The notes beneath the pieces are model-generated. The model had not been told where the DNA came from, ran no database searches, and worked only from the letters and a program-made list of their open reading frames with translations. A stretch of DNA of 64,000 bases. Origin: Phocoena phocoena. Lineage: Eukaryota; Chordata; Mammalia; Artiodactyla; Phocoenidae. The first letter of the stretch is position 1. Every line of letters begins with the position of its first letter. Location: positions 74,399,191 to 74,463,190 of the forward strand of contig NC_089231.1 of assembly GCF_963924675.1 (NCBI RefSeq), given 5' to 3'. This document shows positions 31,901-45,355 of the stretch, in pieces. The position numbers were made by a program, and so were the translations under genes.

Positions 31901-31910
31901 CCCCGCCCCG
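31901..31910 (-). promoter_or_regulatory. GC box (Sp1-type)
   Basis: CCCCGCCCCG on +, i.e. a GGGGCGGGG-type Sp/KLF site on -. It is 24 nt upstream of the CRE-like site. Confidence 0.5.
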
Positions 31911-31924
31911 CGAGCCTGAACCTT

Positions 31925-31932
31925 TTACGTCA
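31925..31932 (-). promoter_or_regulatory. CRE/ATF-like site TGACGTAA
   Basis: TTACGTCA on + is TGACGTAA on -, one base from the consensus CRE. It is at the upstream edge of the CpG island, a typical place for CREB/ATF sites. Confidence 0.55.
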
Positions 31933-32191
31933 TCAACTCGGCGCCAGCGCTGCGGAGGGCCCGGGGGCCTATCCTGGGTGTGGCGCCACCTTGGGGAGGC
32001 CTTGGCGGACGCCTGCAAGTCAACTGCTTGGTTCGGGGGCGGCTCGGAAACCGCAGCTGACCGTGACGAGGGGCGCGTGGAGCCGTGGGGACACGAAGTC
32101 GGGCGTCAGGAGAGGCGGCCCGGAGCTCAGGCGGGGCACAGCGCCGGCAAGCGGGCGCCTGGCGGGGCTGCCCGGCGCGGGTGTCCCGGCG

Positions 32192-32314
32192 ATGTGTGGC
32201 GCTGAAGCGGCAGCGGGAGCAGCGGCGGCGGGCTCGGCCTCGGCTTCGCGGCGGTGCCGGCGGCGGAGGCGGAGGCGCAGGCTCCTACTCAGGACCTGGC
32301 GAGCCCGGGCCTAA
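32192..32314 (+). other. Upstream ORF 1 (41 codons with stop)
   Basis: An ATG with G at -3 opens a 40-residue Ala- and Arg-rich frame ending in TAA at 32,312-32,314, before the MAPKAPK5 start and out of frame with it. It matters only if transcription starts upstream of 32,190, which the sequence does not tell. Confidence 0.4.
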
Positions 32315-32404
32315 GCGGCGGCCCCGCGAGGCCCCAGCACATCGCCCCGGGTCGGGGCCTTCGCCGCCTCGCCCTGCCCCGGGAGCCTGCCTCCCCGGCC
32401 GGGG

Positions 32405-32485
32405 ATGAGGCCGGGAGGCGGCCGCGCGGGGCCCAGCACAAAGGCTTGTTCCCGGGGGCCGCTGCCGCCGCCGCCCCCAGCCTAG
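32405..32485 (+). other. Upstream ORF 2 (27 codons with stop)
   Basis: An ATG with G at -3 opens a 26-residue Gly/Pro-rich frame ending in TAG at 32,483-32,485. It lies closer to the main start and so is more likely to be in the mRNA leader. Confidence 0.4.
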
Positions 32486-32667
32486 AGCCGCCCGCCGAGG
32501 CCGAGCCGGCGCCGGGGCCGTCATCCCCGCAGGTCCCTGGGGGCGGCTGCTGCCCGTCTCCCCGAGACCCAGGGCCCCGAGCGCTGAGCCCCTTGTTCCT
32601 TCGGCTGCGGCGGGATCCGGCAGCTGCGCAGCCTCCGCTGCTCCCGGCCGTGCGGGCCCCGCGGAGC

Positions 32668-32703
32668 ATGTGGGAGGAGAGCGACATGGAGAAAGCCATC
32701 AAG
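32668..32703 (+). CDS. MAPKAPK5: MAPKAPK5 exon 1 coding part (residues 1-12)
   Basis: ATG with A at -3 encodes [12 protein letters not shown], then the donor GTAAGG. The frame upstream is open back to at least 32,254 but holds no other in-frame ATG, so this is the start. Residue 2 is Trp (TGG) where human has Ser (TCG), as recalled. Confidence 0.95.
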
Positions 32704-35700
32704 GTAAGGGGGAGATGCCCCCTTCCTCCCCGCTTTGTCTCTGTGACATTCCTCTCGGCTCCAACCTCAGAAAGCGGAGAGAACTTGGAGCAACTCCCGG
32801 GTTTCGGGTTTCACTGGGTTCCGTGGACTGCGTTTTACAGCACTGGGGCGAAGGGTTTGTGTGTGTAGGGAGGGACATCCGACTCTCTCCGACTTACCTG
32901 CTTAAAGCAGGGATATGATTCCCCGCTTCGCTAGAATGGAAGGTGAGTGGCGTGGAGATACTTGATGTGAGTAGGACGGAGGGGGCCCCACTACTGTTTT
33001 CGATCATTCCCCAAGTGCCATTAGCATTTGCTTTCAGATGATCTGCTGCAACACCACTTGGAGAGCTGGACCTTACCCATCGCTCCAGATTTGTTTTAAA
33101 TCTGCTGCTGCGGAAGGAGGTGATCGCCTTCTTACAAGACCTGTCCTTTGGCAAATAAGTTGTTCTCACTTTTCCGTGTGGTCCCTCCCCTATTCCTGTT
33201 TCCTTTTCCTTCTCCTCCTAGGTAGCGCTAAATTTATTTAGAAGGAGCTAATGGTGTCCTGTAAGTTACTGCTCTGTTAACCAAAAGAAAAGCAAATATG
33301 TGTGTTCCAAAGTGACCCAAATAAAATGACACATTTTTTAAAACCTGCTTTTTACTCTTTTTTAAACAGGCAGACACTGAGGCATTCAGTCACAGGAGTC
33401 AAAGTTATTATTTAGCTGTACTTAGGAAATTAGGTTCTTATGTGAATTGAACACTGAATCTTAAAGTTTGATATGTATTATTTACTTATTTTACAGTATT
33501 AGGTGAACTCTGTGCATTTAAGAATTTCATTTTCCCTTGAGGGACAGGCAACTTGGGGTTATTTTCCCCATCAAGACACAATCACTACAGTCAATAACGA
33601 ATTAATAACTTACACATCTAACAATTTTGGGGGTGGTAAAGTTTATAGAAGTCATCAGTCACTTCAAAGAAAATTCACCATTTAAACGAGGCATCAAAAC
33701 AGAACATACACATTAAGGAAGATCAAACTTTAAATAATAGAAATAAAGGTTCTAAAAGACTACTTTGATAGATACATTTTTTTTCTTTTGGTTTGGATTT
33801 TATTGGTATAGCGTCGTGAATTGCCTAAAGTTATATGATTGGGTTGTGAATCAAAATATATTTGGCAGATTTTTAAATACAAGAAGTATTATCTGCTTTG
33901 TGCCAGGTGCAGTCTTAGGCACTTGTGGTGCAAAGCCAGACTCCTAGATGTCCCTCTTTCATAGAGCTTCTATCTAGATGGTGGAGTTAGGTAATAAACA
34001 TTGCCAGGTGATATAATTAAGTATTAAAAAGTGGGGAGTACTATGTTAGGAAGGGTAGGCAGGGAAGGCTTTCCTGAGGAGGTGACATTTGCATAGAGCT
34101 TTGAAGGGAATGAGGGAACAAACCTCCACTGTCTTGGGGAAGAATATTATAGGCAGTGGGAACAGCAGGTACAAAGGCCCTGAGATAGGTGTGGGTCTCG
34201 TGTGACCCAGGAACAACAAGGTGGCTGGAATACAGTGGGTCAGTATAGATTATGTTAGAGATAGGTGATGGGAAGCCACAGTATACACAGGGCCTTGTAG
34301 GCCATCGTAGGAACTTTGGCTTTGACCCTGAGTAGAAGGGGAAATCTCAGAGAGTTTTGAGCAGAACAGGGACATAGTTCTAGTGGGCAAATGTATAAAC
34401 GGGGAAGCAGTGTTACTGAGTGGTTGTTATAGTTTCTCCAGGTTGACTGATGAGTTGAAATTCAGCCTGGCCATTCATTTAACTGTGTCCTTGAATAAGT
34501 CACTTTACTTCTTTGTCACTTAGTTTCCTCATCCATAGGAAGAGGATAAAAGAATCTCCTCAGCTTAGGGTTTTTTTGAGAATTTAATAAGCACATGTAT
34601 CTAAATGTGCTTACAGTACCTAACATTTAGTAAGAACTCAATGGATATTAGCTCATAGCAACCTAAGAATGGTTTAGAAAGAGTTGGGGTTTTCTTCAGT
34701 CGGTCACTATTGTCCAACTTAGTTTTCTTAAAACTTTTTAGCTTTTCTTCATGTACTTACTAATAGGTCATTGGTGAATCTTGCGACTAATTTGGGTGTG
34801 TCCAACCAATACAAATTAGTGGAGTTGAAAATATCTGATCTAACAACCAGTACTGATGAGGATATATTCCCTTGGCAGCAAGCCAGCATCACATCAAATA
34901 AAACTTTTGGTCTGTGGCATTGTGTTGTATTCATTGTTTTGCTTTTTTGAGGCTGTCCCTCATTTGGTAAGAACTGAGACCTCTGGAGTTCAGCTGGAAA
35001 AGCTATTTCCCTGGGTTCTAACCACAACATTTAAACTTCTGCTGCCTGATTACCTGAGAGTGGGTGGATTGGACTTTAAGATCTCATCCTATTACTCTTC
35101 AAGGTATTAGGATAAGGCCAACTGTCTACAACCATAGACTCTGTCTTCTCATTTCTGTCTCTGCTGCCATAGGCCATGACTTCACTGCTCCCAAGTCACT
35201 TAGCTAAACCTAGATAATGAGCATTTTGGGATTAGAGATTGCCTTACATATTTGTTTTCTGTTGTATATGGCAGAGTTTTTAATACTTTATGAACTTAAT
35301 GAAAATTCATTTTCTTAGTTTTAAAAACATTTTAAAAATTGCAGTTATAAAATTCGCCCAAGGTAAGTGTATAATTCAGTAATTTTTAGTGAGTTTATAG
35401 AGCTGTGCATCTGTCTTCACAATCCAGTTTTAGAATTTTTCTATCTCGCCTCCGTCTCCCCCACCCCACCCCTGTCCCTGGAAAGTTCCTTCTGCCTCAT
35501 TGTAGTCAGCCTCTACTGTGACTCCCCACCCCAGACAACTGCTGATCTGCTTTCTGTCACTATTCTTTTGTCTTCTCTAGAAATTCCAAATAATCAAAAT
35601 TATATAATATGTAGTCTTACGTGTTTGGCTTCTTTTACTTATACTTTTGAGGTTCATCCATGTTAGTGCATGCATTAGTAGTTCACTCCTTTTTATTGTT

Positions 35701-38700
35701 GAGGAATGTTTTTATTGTTTATCCCTTGTTGATGGACATTTAGATTGTTTCCAGTTTTTAGCTATTATGAATAAAATGATAAATAAAACTTGTCCATACA
35801 AGTTTTTGTGTGAACGTATGTTTCATTTTCTTCTGGGTAAATACCTACGTGTGGAATTATTGGGTAGTACAGTAAGTTTATGCTTAACTTTTTAAGAAAT
35901 GGCAAAACTTTTCCAAAATGGAATTGTTCCAAGACCATTTGTTCAAAACACTGTCTTTTTGCTTGTTGAATTACCTTTGTTGAAAATCAGTTGATCATAA
36001 ATGTGTAAGTTTATTTTTGGATTCTCTTTTTTTCTTCTTTTCCTTTTTTCTTTTTTTTGTGTTTGTTTGTTTGTTTGTTTGATTCTCTTTTCTGTTTCAT
36101 TGATCCATATAACTATCCTTATGCCAGTGCCACACTGATTTGATTACTGAAGCTTTATGGTAAGTTTTCAAATTGGGTAGCATGAGAACCAACTTGGTTT
36201 TTCTTTTTCAAAATTAAGCTGGCAGGACTTCCCTGGTGGTCCAGCGGTAAAGAATCTGCCTTACAATGCAGGGGACGCGGGTTCTATCCCTGGTCAGGGA
36301 ACTAAGATCCCACATGCCGTGGGGCAACTAAGGCTGCACGCCACAACTACTGAGCTTGCACGCCTTAGCTAGAGAGCCTGTGTGGCCACAGAGCCCACGT
36401 GCCCTGGAGCCTGTGCGCCACAACTAGAGAAGAAAAAACCTGCCCGCTGCAACTAGAGAGAAGCCCGTGAGCTGTAACAAAAGATCCCACGTGCCGCAGC
36501 TAAGACCCAACGCAGCCAAAAATAAATAAAATAAATAAATCTCAAAAAACAAACAAACCCCAAGAAACCTAGGAAACTGAAGGTTTCTCTATATATAAAA
36601 AAATTAAGTTGGTTATTTAAGTTCTTTGTATTTCCAAATAAATTTTAGAATCAGCTTGTCAACTTCTACCAAGAAAAGTGTGCTGGGATTTTGATGGGGG
36701 ATTCCATAGAATCTGTTGGTCAGTTTGAGGACAGTTGCCATCTTAACAATACTGTCTACTAGGCCAAGAACATGGTATAACTCTCCATTTTTTTCTGGGC
36801 TTTCCCCTATTTATCAGTGTGTCTGAGTCTTTAGTGTATAGATCTTCTCTTGATAAATTTATTCCTAAATATTTTATTCTTTATGATGCTATCAAGGGTG
36901 GAATTGTTTTTAAAAATAAATTTATTTATTTAGTTATGGCTGCATTGGGTCTTCGTTGCTGCGCGCGGGTTTTTCTCTAGTTGCGGCGGGGCTTCTCACT
37001 GCGGTGGCTTCTCCTGTTGCAGAGCATGGGCTCTAGGTGTGTGGGCTTCAGTAGTTGTGGTGCACGGGCTCAGTAGTTGTGGCTTGCAGGCTCAGGAGTT
37101 GTGGCACACAGGCTTAGTTGCCTCGCAGCATGTGGGATCTTCCCGGATCCCCTGCATTGGCAGGTGGGTTCTTAACCACTGTGCTACCAGGGAAGCCCCC
37201 ATTTCTAATGTTAATAACTTGTGTTTTTTCTCTCTTTCTCAGTCAGTCTAGCTAAAGGTTTGTTAATTTTGTTGACCTTTCAAAGAATCAGCTTTTGGTT
37301 TTCATTTATTTTTCTCTATTTTCTGTTTTCTACTTTATTGATTTCTGCTCTACTTTTTAATATTTCTGCTTGCTTTGGGTATAGTTTGTTCTTTAGTTTT
37401 TCAAGGTAGAAGCTTAGATTATTGATTTGTGATCTTCCTTTGTTATAGAGGTGTTGATAGCTAAAGCAGTGTTTAGTGTTTTCATCTAAATGCTGCTTTA
37501 GCTGCAGCTCATACATTTTAGCTTATTGCGTTTTCATTTTCCTTCAGATCAAAATATTTTCTAATTTCCCTTATTATTTCTTCTTCATTGGTTATTTAGA
37601 AGCATGTTACTTAGTTTCTATATATTTTTAAATTTCCCAAATTTTCTTCTGTTGATTTATAGCTTAATTCCATTATTGTTGGAGAACTTTACATAATTTT
37701 AATTTTCAGAAGTTTATTGAGACTTATGACCTAGCATGTGGTTTATCCTGGAGGATATTCCGTGTGCACTTAGGAAGAATATATATTCCCCTGTTGTTGA
37801 ATGGAGTGTTTTATAGATGTCAGGTCAGGTTCATTGATAGTGTTGTTTTCTACATTCTTGCTGATTTTCTGTCTAGTTTATCTGTTATTGAGAGTGGAGG
37901 TTTTGAAATCGCCAACTATTATTTTTGTTTTTCTTTTCAATAATTATTTATTTATTTGGTTGCACCAGGTCTTAGTTGCAGCAGGGGGGCTCCTTTAGTT
38001 ATGGCACTTGCGCTCCTTAGTTTTGGCGTGCCTGTGGGATCTAGTTCCCTGACCAGGGATTGAACCTGGGCCCCCTGCATTGGGAGTGCGGAGTCTTAAC
38101 CACTGCACCACCAGGGAAGCCCTTGAATTGATCTTATCATTATAAAAAGTTCCTCTCTTTCTCTATTAACATCTTCTGTTTTAAAGTCTGTTTTATCTGT
38201 TGTCAGGTATAGCTACTCCAGCTTTCTTTTGGTTACTTGTGGTATATTTTTTTCCATTCTTTTTTTTTTTTTCATTTTTTTAGTAAAGCATACATAGCAT
38301 GAAATTTACCATCTTAACCATTTTTACCTGTATAGTTCAGTGGTATTAAATATACTCATAATGTTGGGCAACCATTACCACTATTCTACTCCATAACTCT
38401 TTTCATCTTATAAAACTGAAACTCTACCCAGTAAGCAGTAATTCCCCATTGCCTCCTTTCCCCCAGTCCCTAGCAACTGCCATTCTACTTTCTGTCTATG
38501 ATTTTGACTACTCTGAATACTTCATATAAGTAGAAGCATACAGAATTTGTCTTTTTGTGAATGGCTTATTTCACTTAGCATAATGTCCTCAAGGTTCATT
38601 CGTGTTGTGGCATATTGCAGAATTTCCTTCCTTTTTAAGGGTGAATAACATTCCATTGTATGTATAGCCCACATTTTGCTTATCTGTTCATCCATCAGTG

Positions 38701-41700
38701 GGCACTCAGGTTGCTTGCATGTATTAGCTATTGTAAATAATGCTACTTTGAACATGGACATACAAATATCTCTTCAGGATCCTGCTTTCAACTCTTTTGG
38801 GTTTATACCCAGAAGTAGAATTATTGGATCATATAGTCATTCTATTTTTAAGTTTCTGAGGAACCACCATACCATATTCCACAGCAGCTGTACTATTTTA
38901 CGTTCCCACCAATAGTGCACAGGGGTTCCAGTTTTCTCCACATTCTCTCCAATACTTGTTCTTTTCTGTTTTGTTGTTGTTGTTGTTTTTAATAGTGGCC
39001 ATCCTAATGGGTTTGAGGTAGTATCTCATTGTAGTTTTGATTTGCATTCCCCTAATGATTAGTGACATTGAGCATTTTTCATGTGCTCTAGGCCATTCAT
39101 GTATCTTCTTTGGAGAAATGTCTGTTTGAGTCCTTGGCCCATTTTTTGAATTGGGTTGTTTGGGGGGTTTTTTGTTGTGTTTTAGGAGTTCTCTACATAT
39201 TCTGCATATTAATCCCTTATCAGATATATGATTTGCAAATATTTTCTCCAATTTTGTGGGTTGCCTTTGTTACACTGTTAATAGTGTTTTTTGTTTGTTT
39301 GTTTGTTTGTTTGTTTTGCGGTATGAGGGCCTCTCACTGTTGTGGCCTCTCCCATTGCAGAGCACAGGCTCCGGATGCGCAGGCTCAGCAGCCATGACTC
39401 ACGGGCCCAGCCGCTCTGCAGCATGTGGGACCTTCCCGGGCTGGGGCACGAACCCGTGTCCCCTGCATCGGCAGGCGGACTCTCAACCACTGCGCCACCA
39501 GGGAAGCCCCTAATAGTGTTTTTTGATGCACAAAATTTTAAATTTTCATAACATCCATTTTGTCTATTCTTTTGTGCCTGTTCCTCTGGGGTTTTTTTAA
39601 AATTTAATTTAACTTTTTTATACAGTAGGTTCTTATTAGTCATCCATTTTATACATATTGGTATATACATGTCAATCCCAATCTCCCAATTCATCCCACC
39701 TCCACCCCACCCCCCACTTTCCTCTCTTGGTGTCCATATGTTTGTTCTCTACATCTGGGTCTCTATTTCTGCCTTGCAAACTGGTTCATCTGTACCATTT
39801 TTCTAGATTCCACATATATGTGTTAATATACGATACTTGCTTTTCTTTCTGACTTACTTCACTTTGTATGACAGTCTCTAAGTCCATCCACGTCTCTACC
39901 AGTGACCCAGTTTCACTCCTTTTTATGGCTGAGTAATATTCCATCGTATATATGTACCACATCCTCTTTATGCATTCATCTGTTGATGGGCATTTCAGTT
40001 GCTTCCATGACCTGGCTATTGTAAATAGTGCTGCAATGAACACTGGGGTGCATGTGTCTTTTTTTTTTTTTTTTTTTGTGGTACGCAGGCCTCTCACTGT
40101 TGTGGCCTCTCCCATTGCGGAGCACAGGCTCTGGATGCGCAGGCTCAGCGGCCATGGCTCACGGGCCCAGCCGCTCCACGGCATGTGGATCTTCCCGGAC
40201 TGGGGCATGAACCCGTGTCCCCTGCATCAGCAGGTGGACTCTCAACCAGTGCGCCACCAGGGAAGCCCCTATACGTGGATTTTTGACTGTGCCAGTGCCA
40301 GCACCCCTAACCCCCTATCTTGTTCAAGGGTCAACTGTACTTCATTCCATGAGTCTATATCCTTATTTAAGACAGTGTATAGATTAAAATATATATATAT
40401 ATTTATTTATTTGGTTGTGCTGGGTCTTAGTTGCGCCAGGTGGGCTCCTTAATTGTGACTTGAGGGCTCCTTAGTTGTAGCTCGCCTGCTCCTTAGTTGC
40501 AGCACGTGGGCTCCTTTGTTGTGGCTTGTGAACTCTTAGTTGTGGCATGCATGTGGGATCTAGTTCCCTGACCAGGGATAGAACCCAGGCCCCCTGCATT
40601 GGGAGCACGGAGTCTTAACCACTGTGCCACTGGGGAAGTCCCAGTGTATAGATTTCTTTAGCAGAACCCAGTCAATGTATTTGTCATTGATACATTTGAG
40701 GTAGTCCATAATTTTCTTCAATAAAGTGTCTTAATTGACCCATGCCTTTTTACCTTCTCTTTGCCATTAAAATATGTGAGAAAATATGCCATCTACACAT
40801 AGAAGAGTCAGCTGATGTGAGAATGTTACTTCTTTTGCCCAGCTGGGCTTAGTGAAGTCTTAGAACTGGTTAGTGTTTATGGCACCATCAACAAATGTGC
40901 AAGAATTAAACCTGGTAAAGAGGACAACAGACGTAAGAAAAATAGGGTTCAGAGATCAGGGCTGTAGAGAGATCTGGTAGTGCTTCTCTTACCTTCTGCA
41001 AAGCCAAGTGTCAAAACTTCAGTCAGAGCCTCTATAATTTGAACTTTCTTGGCTGTCCATTAGGTAGAGTACCATCTTAATAAGCACCAGTGCAGTGAAG
41101 AATTTGGTCTAATACTATTTTTACATCCCAGGAACTGGACATATGAATAGTCCTTTGATCTGACTGTAACAAATAATTCCGTAGAATGAATCTGTCTTTT
41201 CCATTGAGTCTCCAGTGAGTGTATGTCTTCATTAGAGGCCTGGCAAATTTTACTCTACCATGAAGCATAGACTATGCTCCAATTCTTTCTTTCCCAATTC
41301 TGTCTTCCTCTCTGTCTTCTCAAATACTTCTGAATCCGGCAGGATAGGCAGTGGAAACATGAAGGAGGTAGACAGGTTAAATGGGTAGGTTTGAATTCTG
41401 TTTAGGAGATGGTGAGTGGAGACCTGGGACCTCCCTAATTGGGCAGGATTCATTCCTAATCCTCATGCAGGGGCCTGGGCAGTTACCCCTGATAGCTGGG
41501 GATGATGCCAAAGATGAATGATGCTGGGGAAGAGGCCAAAGCCATAGTTTCTAGTCTTATCAGTGCCTATAACTCACTGTGTGACTTTGACAAGCTCCTT
41601 AACCCTGATATACAGTTTTTCAGAAGAGAGTTTGTGTAATGATTTTGCTAGTCTCTCGCAAATCAATGTCCTTCCATCACCTGGTTTTAGTCCACCTTTC

Positions 41701-44700
41701 TAGTCATTCATTCCATAGTTATTGAGCATTTACTATATGATGGGAACCTTTATCAAGAACTGGCAGCAGGAAGGTGTGGAGATGAAGGCTATTCTAAACT
41801 TGTTTTATACACTTACATATTCATTGGACAGAAGCTCTATTTTCATCTCTGAACTTATCCTGGTGTCTGGCACTTACTAACTGCTCATTGAGTTTGTGTT
41901 TCATGGACAAATATTCTGTTCCTATACCTGGGAATCAAGATTCTGTTGCTAATTATAATCTATCAGATTTTCATTGCAACAAAACAATTTGATAGTCTTA
42001 TGAGTTTTGGCCTAATTTCTCCAGGTCTGTAGTCAGTTTTCTTTTCTACCCGTGGAACCCTGAAAAATGAATTTTAGCCTACCACAGTTTAAGTGTATGG
42101 CTTTCTTGCCTAAAAACATATGGCAACAGAAGTTTAATATTTGATGACTACACAGTAATTCCATAAAAACTTTAATTAAACTGTAGAGGCTCTATCTGGA
42201 ACTATTGAAAGCTATTGGAATCTATTAAAACTGTGAAGAATATAGTTATACAGTGAACGTGACAATATCTTTGTACTCAAAATAGCACTTGAAAACTAGA
42301 TAAATGTACTACAATATTTATTACTATTTTATTTGAACTTTTAAGTTTTAATTTATTCAGTTATTCCAATTTGATCTTGTTCAAGGATATAGACCTCTAT
42401 ATCATAGCAGCATATATCAGACCAATCTTTCTAGAATCTCAGAAAATATACTTGACCATTTGGCAAATAAGTACTTAGTAGTGAAACATTTTGAAAGAAT
42501 ATCTTCTTCCCACACTCAAAAAAAAAAAAACACGAGTATTTACTCACATGGACCTTGCAGATGAGCTGAAGAATTTCTTTTTATCCTAAAGTTTGCCTTC
42601 TCTTGTTGGAAAGCAATGCCTAGCATGGTCCTGTAGGCGAAATGTGTAATTATAAAGCCCTACACAAAGCTCTACTTATCAGCTTCTTTCAGAAGCTGAG
42701 ATGTTGAGCATTAAGGTTTTCTGTTGTCCCACCTCTACTTAACTATTCAGCTTTTTAACTGGAGAATCATTCTCTGCCTCCTCCATTTTTATTTTAATAG
42801 GAAACCTCCATTTTAGAGGAATACAATATCAATTGGACTCAGAAGCTGGGAGCTGGAATTAGTGGTCCAGTTAGGTAAGAGACCCATGTGCAAACTATGA
42901 CACAATTGTTCTCAAGAGGACCTGTTCGAAATACATCTTAAGTTAGAAGCATTAGGTTTGCCAGATTTGTGAAACAGCCTTAATTTAACAAGCAGAGGTA
43001 TTTATGATAGGCTTTTTCTCATCCATTTAGAAATATATTTAAGTGACGAAGTCACATGATCTGTAACAGAATCATTTAAGATGTTGATACCATGGAGCCA
43101 CTGTATCAGTCACTTGTAGCCAGCAGAGGCCATTTTGTCTTTCTTGGCCAGCATCAAGTTGATTTCACATGTCTAAGGCCTGTGAAGGGTGGGCGAGATG
43201 CATTTCTGCCTTTCCATCTGCTAGACATGGGGGCAAGTTTGTTCTGATGCGCCTGGATATATTTTTGATTAGAAGCACAGTTCTCAAAGAATAGCTTGCT
43301 AAATTAGTTTTCACTGTAACTTAGATAATTTCTGATTGAACTTTTTTCTCCAAATCTAGAGTCTGTGTGAAGAAATCTACCCAAGAACGGTTTGCACTGA
43401 AAATTCTTTTTGATCGTCCAAAAGCTAGAAATGAGGTATGGTCCTTTATTGCCTTGATTTGCCTAAATATTTGAAGTGCCTAAGAATTATTCTTTTTACA
43501 AGTAAGGCAGCTTCATGGAGAGAATACAGAGATTCACAAAGAATTTTATGTTCATACTTACTCTCTTTATATTCATACTTTTTGCTATTCCATGTTATCA
43601 TTATAAAGCAGTTCTTCATCCATCAATACCAAAAGCTGTTAGTGAAGTCTTGCTTCCTTTCAAACCACCTTTTGTTCTTTTTCAATTAATGCGATTCTTA
43701 TACCCCAAAATACTCAGGTTTACTTCAGCTTTTGCTTATTGGAAAAGGTCTTTAAAGAGTGGAGATAAAATATTATGAGGAAGGTTCTAGTGAATAGTGT
43801 ATTGAAAAGGTGTTGCAGGAGAACTCTGAGGATGTATTTCTAGTTTTTAATAATAGGCATTTGTTTAAAATTATTTGGATGTGGTGATGACATGTTAATA
43901 ATATGCAATGAAGGACTTATTCTTTTGCTTAGAGATATATGAATAATTTCTGAAATAAGATGTATTATTTACCAAATTTTTCATTTGCTAATAGATAGGA
44001 CAGTAGAAGTAAATAAACCTGTTGGTGAGGTTTTTTTCATGGAAAGAGCATTAAGGAGGTAATCTGTGTATGAAAACACTTTTTTTTTTACATCATTCCA
44101 GGTGATAAGGTTTTTTACTGTAATAGGCTCATCCACAGGCCTAGTGTGGTCAGTTTTGGGGGGAAAGTTTGGAGAGAAAATGTTGGCATCCCCTATGTAC
44201 AGAAACATTTCCTCTGTTCTTCTTTAAGGTACGTCTGCACATGATGTGTGCCACACACCCAAATATAGTTCAAATCATTGAAGTGTTTGCTAACAGTGTA
44301 CAGTTTCCTCATGAGTCCAGCCCCAGGTAAGACTACACAGGGTCATTATCACATGACCACCTCTCCATATGTAAGCCAAGGTGTAGTGGGGTCTTCTTTT
44401 CTTTTGTGCCCTCTTTCTCTCCCTTCCCTTCCCTCCCTGCCTGCCTCCCTCCCTTCCTCTTTCTTTTTCTTCTCTCCTTTACTTTTTAATTTGGAAATTT
44501 TCAAACATTTGTAAAAGAATCATGTAATGAATCCTTAAGTACCCATCACCCAGCCTCAACAGTTATCAACTCATTGCCAGCCGTGCTTCATCTATACCCT
44601 ACCCACTCTCCTGCCCGCCCCCCCCCCCCCGCCCCCGCCGAGTAATGTGGAATTAAAACAGATTCTATTTCAAATTAGCAAAAGGAGACCAAATATTATT

Positions 44701-45309
44701 CTAGGCAATGTCTTAGAAGTTGATATGGCAAAAAGCCCTTATTGCTGAATCTGACATTCCTTTTAAAGGAAGAAATCAACATCATTCTTTTAGCCTCCAA
44801 ATGTTTGGCAAGCTCATTGGGTGTCATTCTAAATCTTTTCCAGGGAATTCAAAGTTAAATAAGGTATGGTTTCTATTGAAGGGACTATTATTCTAGCAGT
44901 GTGATAGGTACCAAGGAGAGGCATGCATAAAATATTTTGAGCTTACAAAGGAGGAGAGCTGCCCTCTGTAGGCTAGGGAGGCGAGGTGTCTCAGAGCAGT
45001 TACGTGGGGGCGAGGACTTGAAGGGGGTGAGTAGGAGTTTTCCAGATGGAAAAAGATGGAATTTGTAAAGAAGAATGGGAAATCAAATGATTATTTCTTA
45101 AAATTGTGCTCTGTTGGTGAAAGCATTTGGATGGAAGCTGGAAGCATTTATATCAAAGAGTGGTAACCAAAATTCGGATTTTTTTTTTCACAACATGAGA
45201 ATTTTTGCTTTTATTTAGTAGCTGTGTAACCCTATCTGGCTATCTTGCTGGGCATGCTGTGCGTTGTATGGAAAACTAGTGGAGTGGGGGCAGGGAGTAG
45301 AGAGGGGGA

Positions 45310-45355
<46 letters not shown>

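Larger units (their letters stand above)
31880..32720 (+). promoter_or_regulatory. MAPKAPK5: MAPKAPK5 CpG-rich promoter and first exon
   Basis: A sharp rise in G+C and CpG density ends in the start codon and the first donor site. No TATA box was seen, as usual for housekeeping genes. A GC box (CCCCGCCCCG, 31,901-31,910) and a CRE-like TTACGTCA (31,925-31,932) lie at its upstream edge. In human this promoter also drives the antisense lncRNA MAPKAPK5-AS1; the same may hold here. Confidence 0.85.
35290..38240 (-). mobile_element. Old L1, antisense, from 3' UTR into ORF2, broken by three SINEs
   Basis: Seen in order: the 3'-end pattern near 35,340; TTGATGGACATTTAGATTGT; CTTATGCCAGTGCCACACTG; ATTTTGATGGGGGATTCCAT; and ORF2-antisense text to about 38,240. 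SINEs sit at 36,224, 36,905 and 37,933. No open frame of note. Confidence 0.8.
32704..42800 (+). other. MAPKAPK5: MAPKAPK5 intron 1 (10.1 kb)
   Basis: From 32,704 to 33,890 no repeats were recognised. From 35,290 to 40,640 it is dominated by antisense L1s with nested SINEs. From 40,655 to 42,800 the sequence looks unique except for a MIR-like patch near 41,560-41,640. No other gene was seen. Confidence 0.7.

Noticed and set aside
32285..32702. Long minus-strand open frames in the CpG island
   Set aside because: Shadow frames from high G+C on the opposite strand of the MAPKAPK5 first exon; no family resemblance.
39342..40452. Repeated Arg/Ala/Ser-rich peptide in many frames across the window
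   Set aside because: It is translated from antisense CHR SINEs at different sites, so the similarity reflects the repeat and not a gene family.
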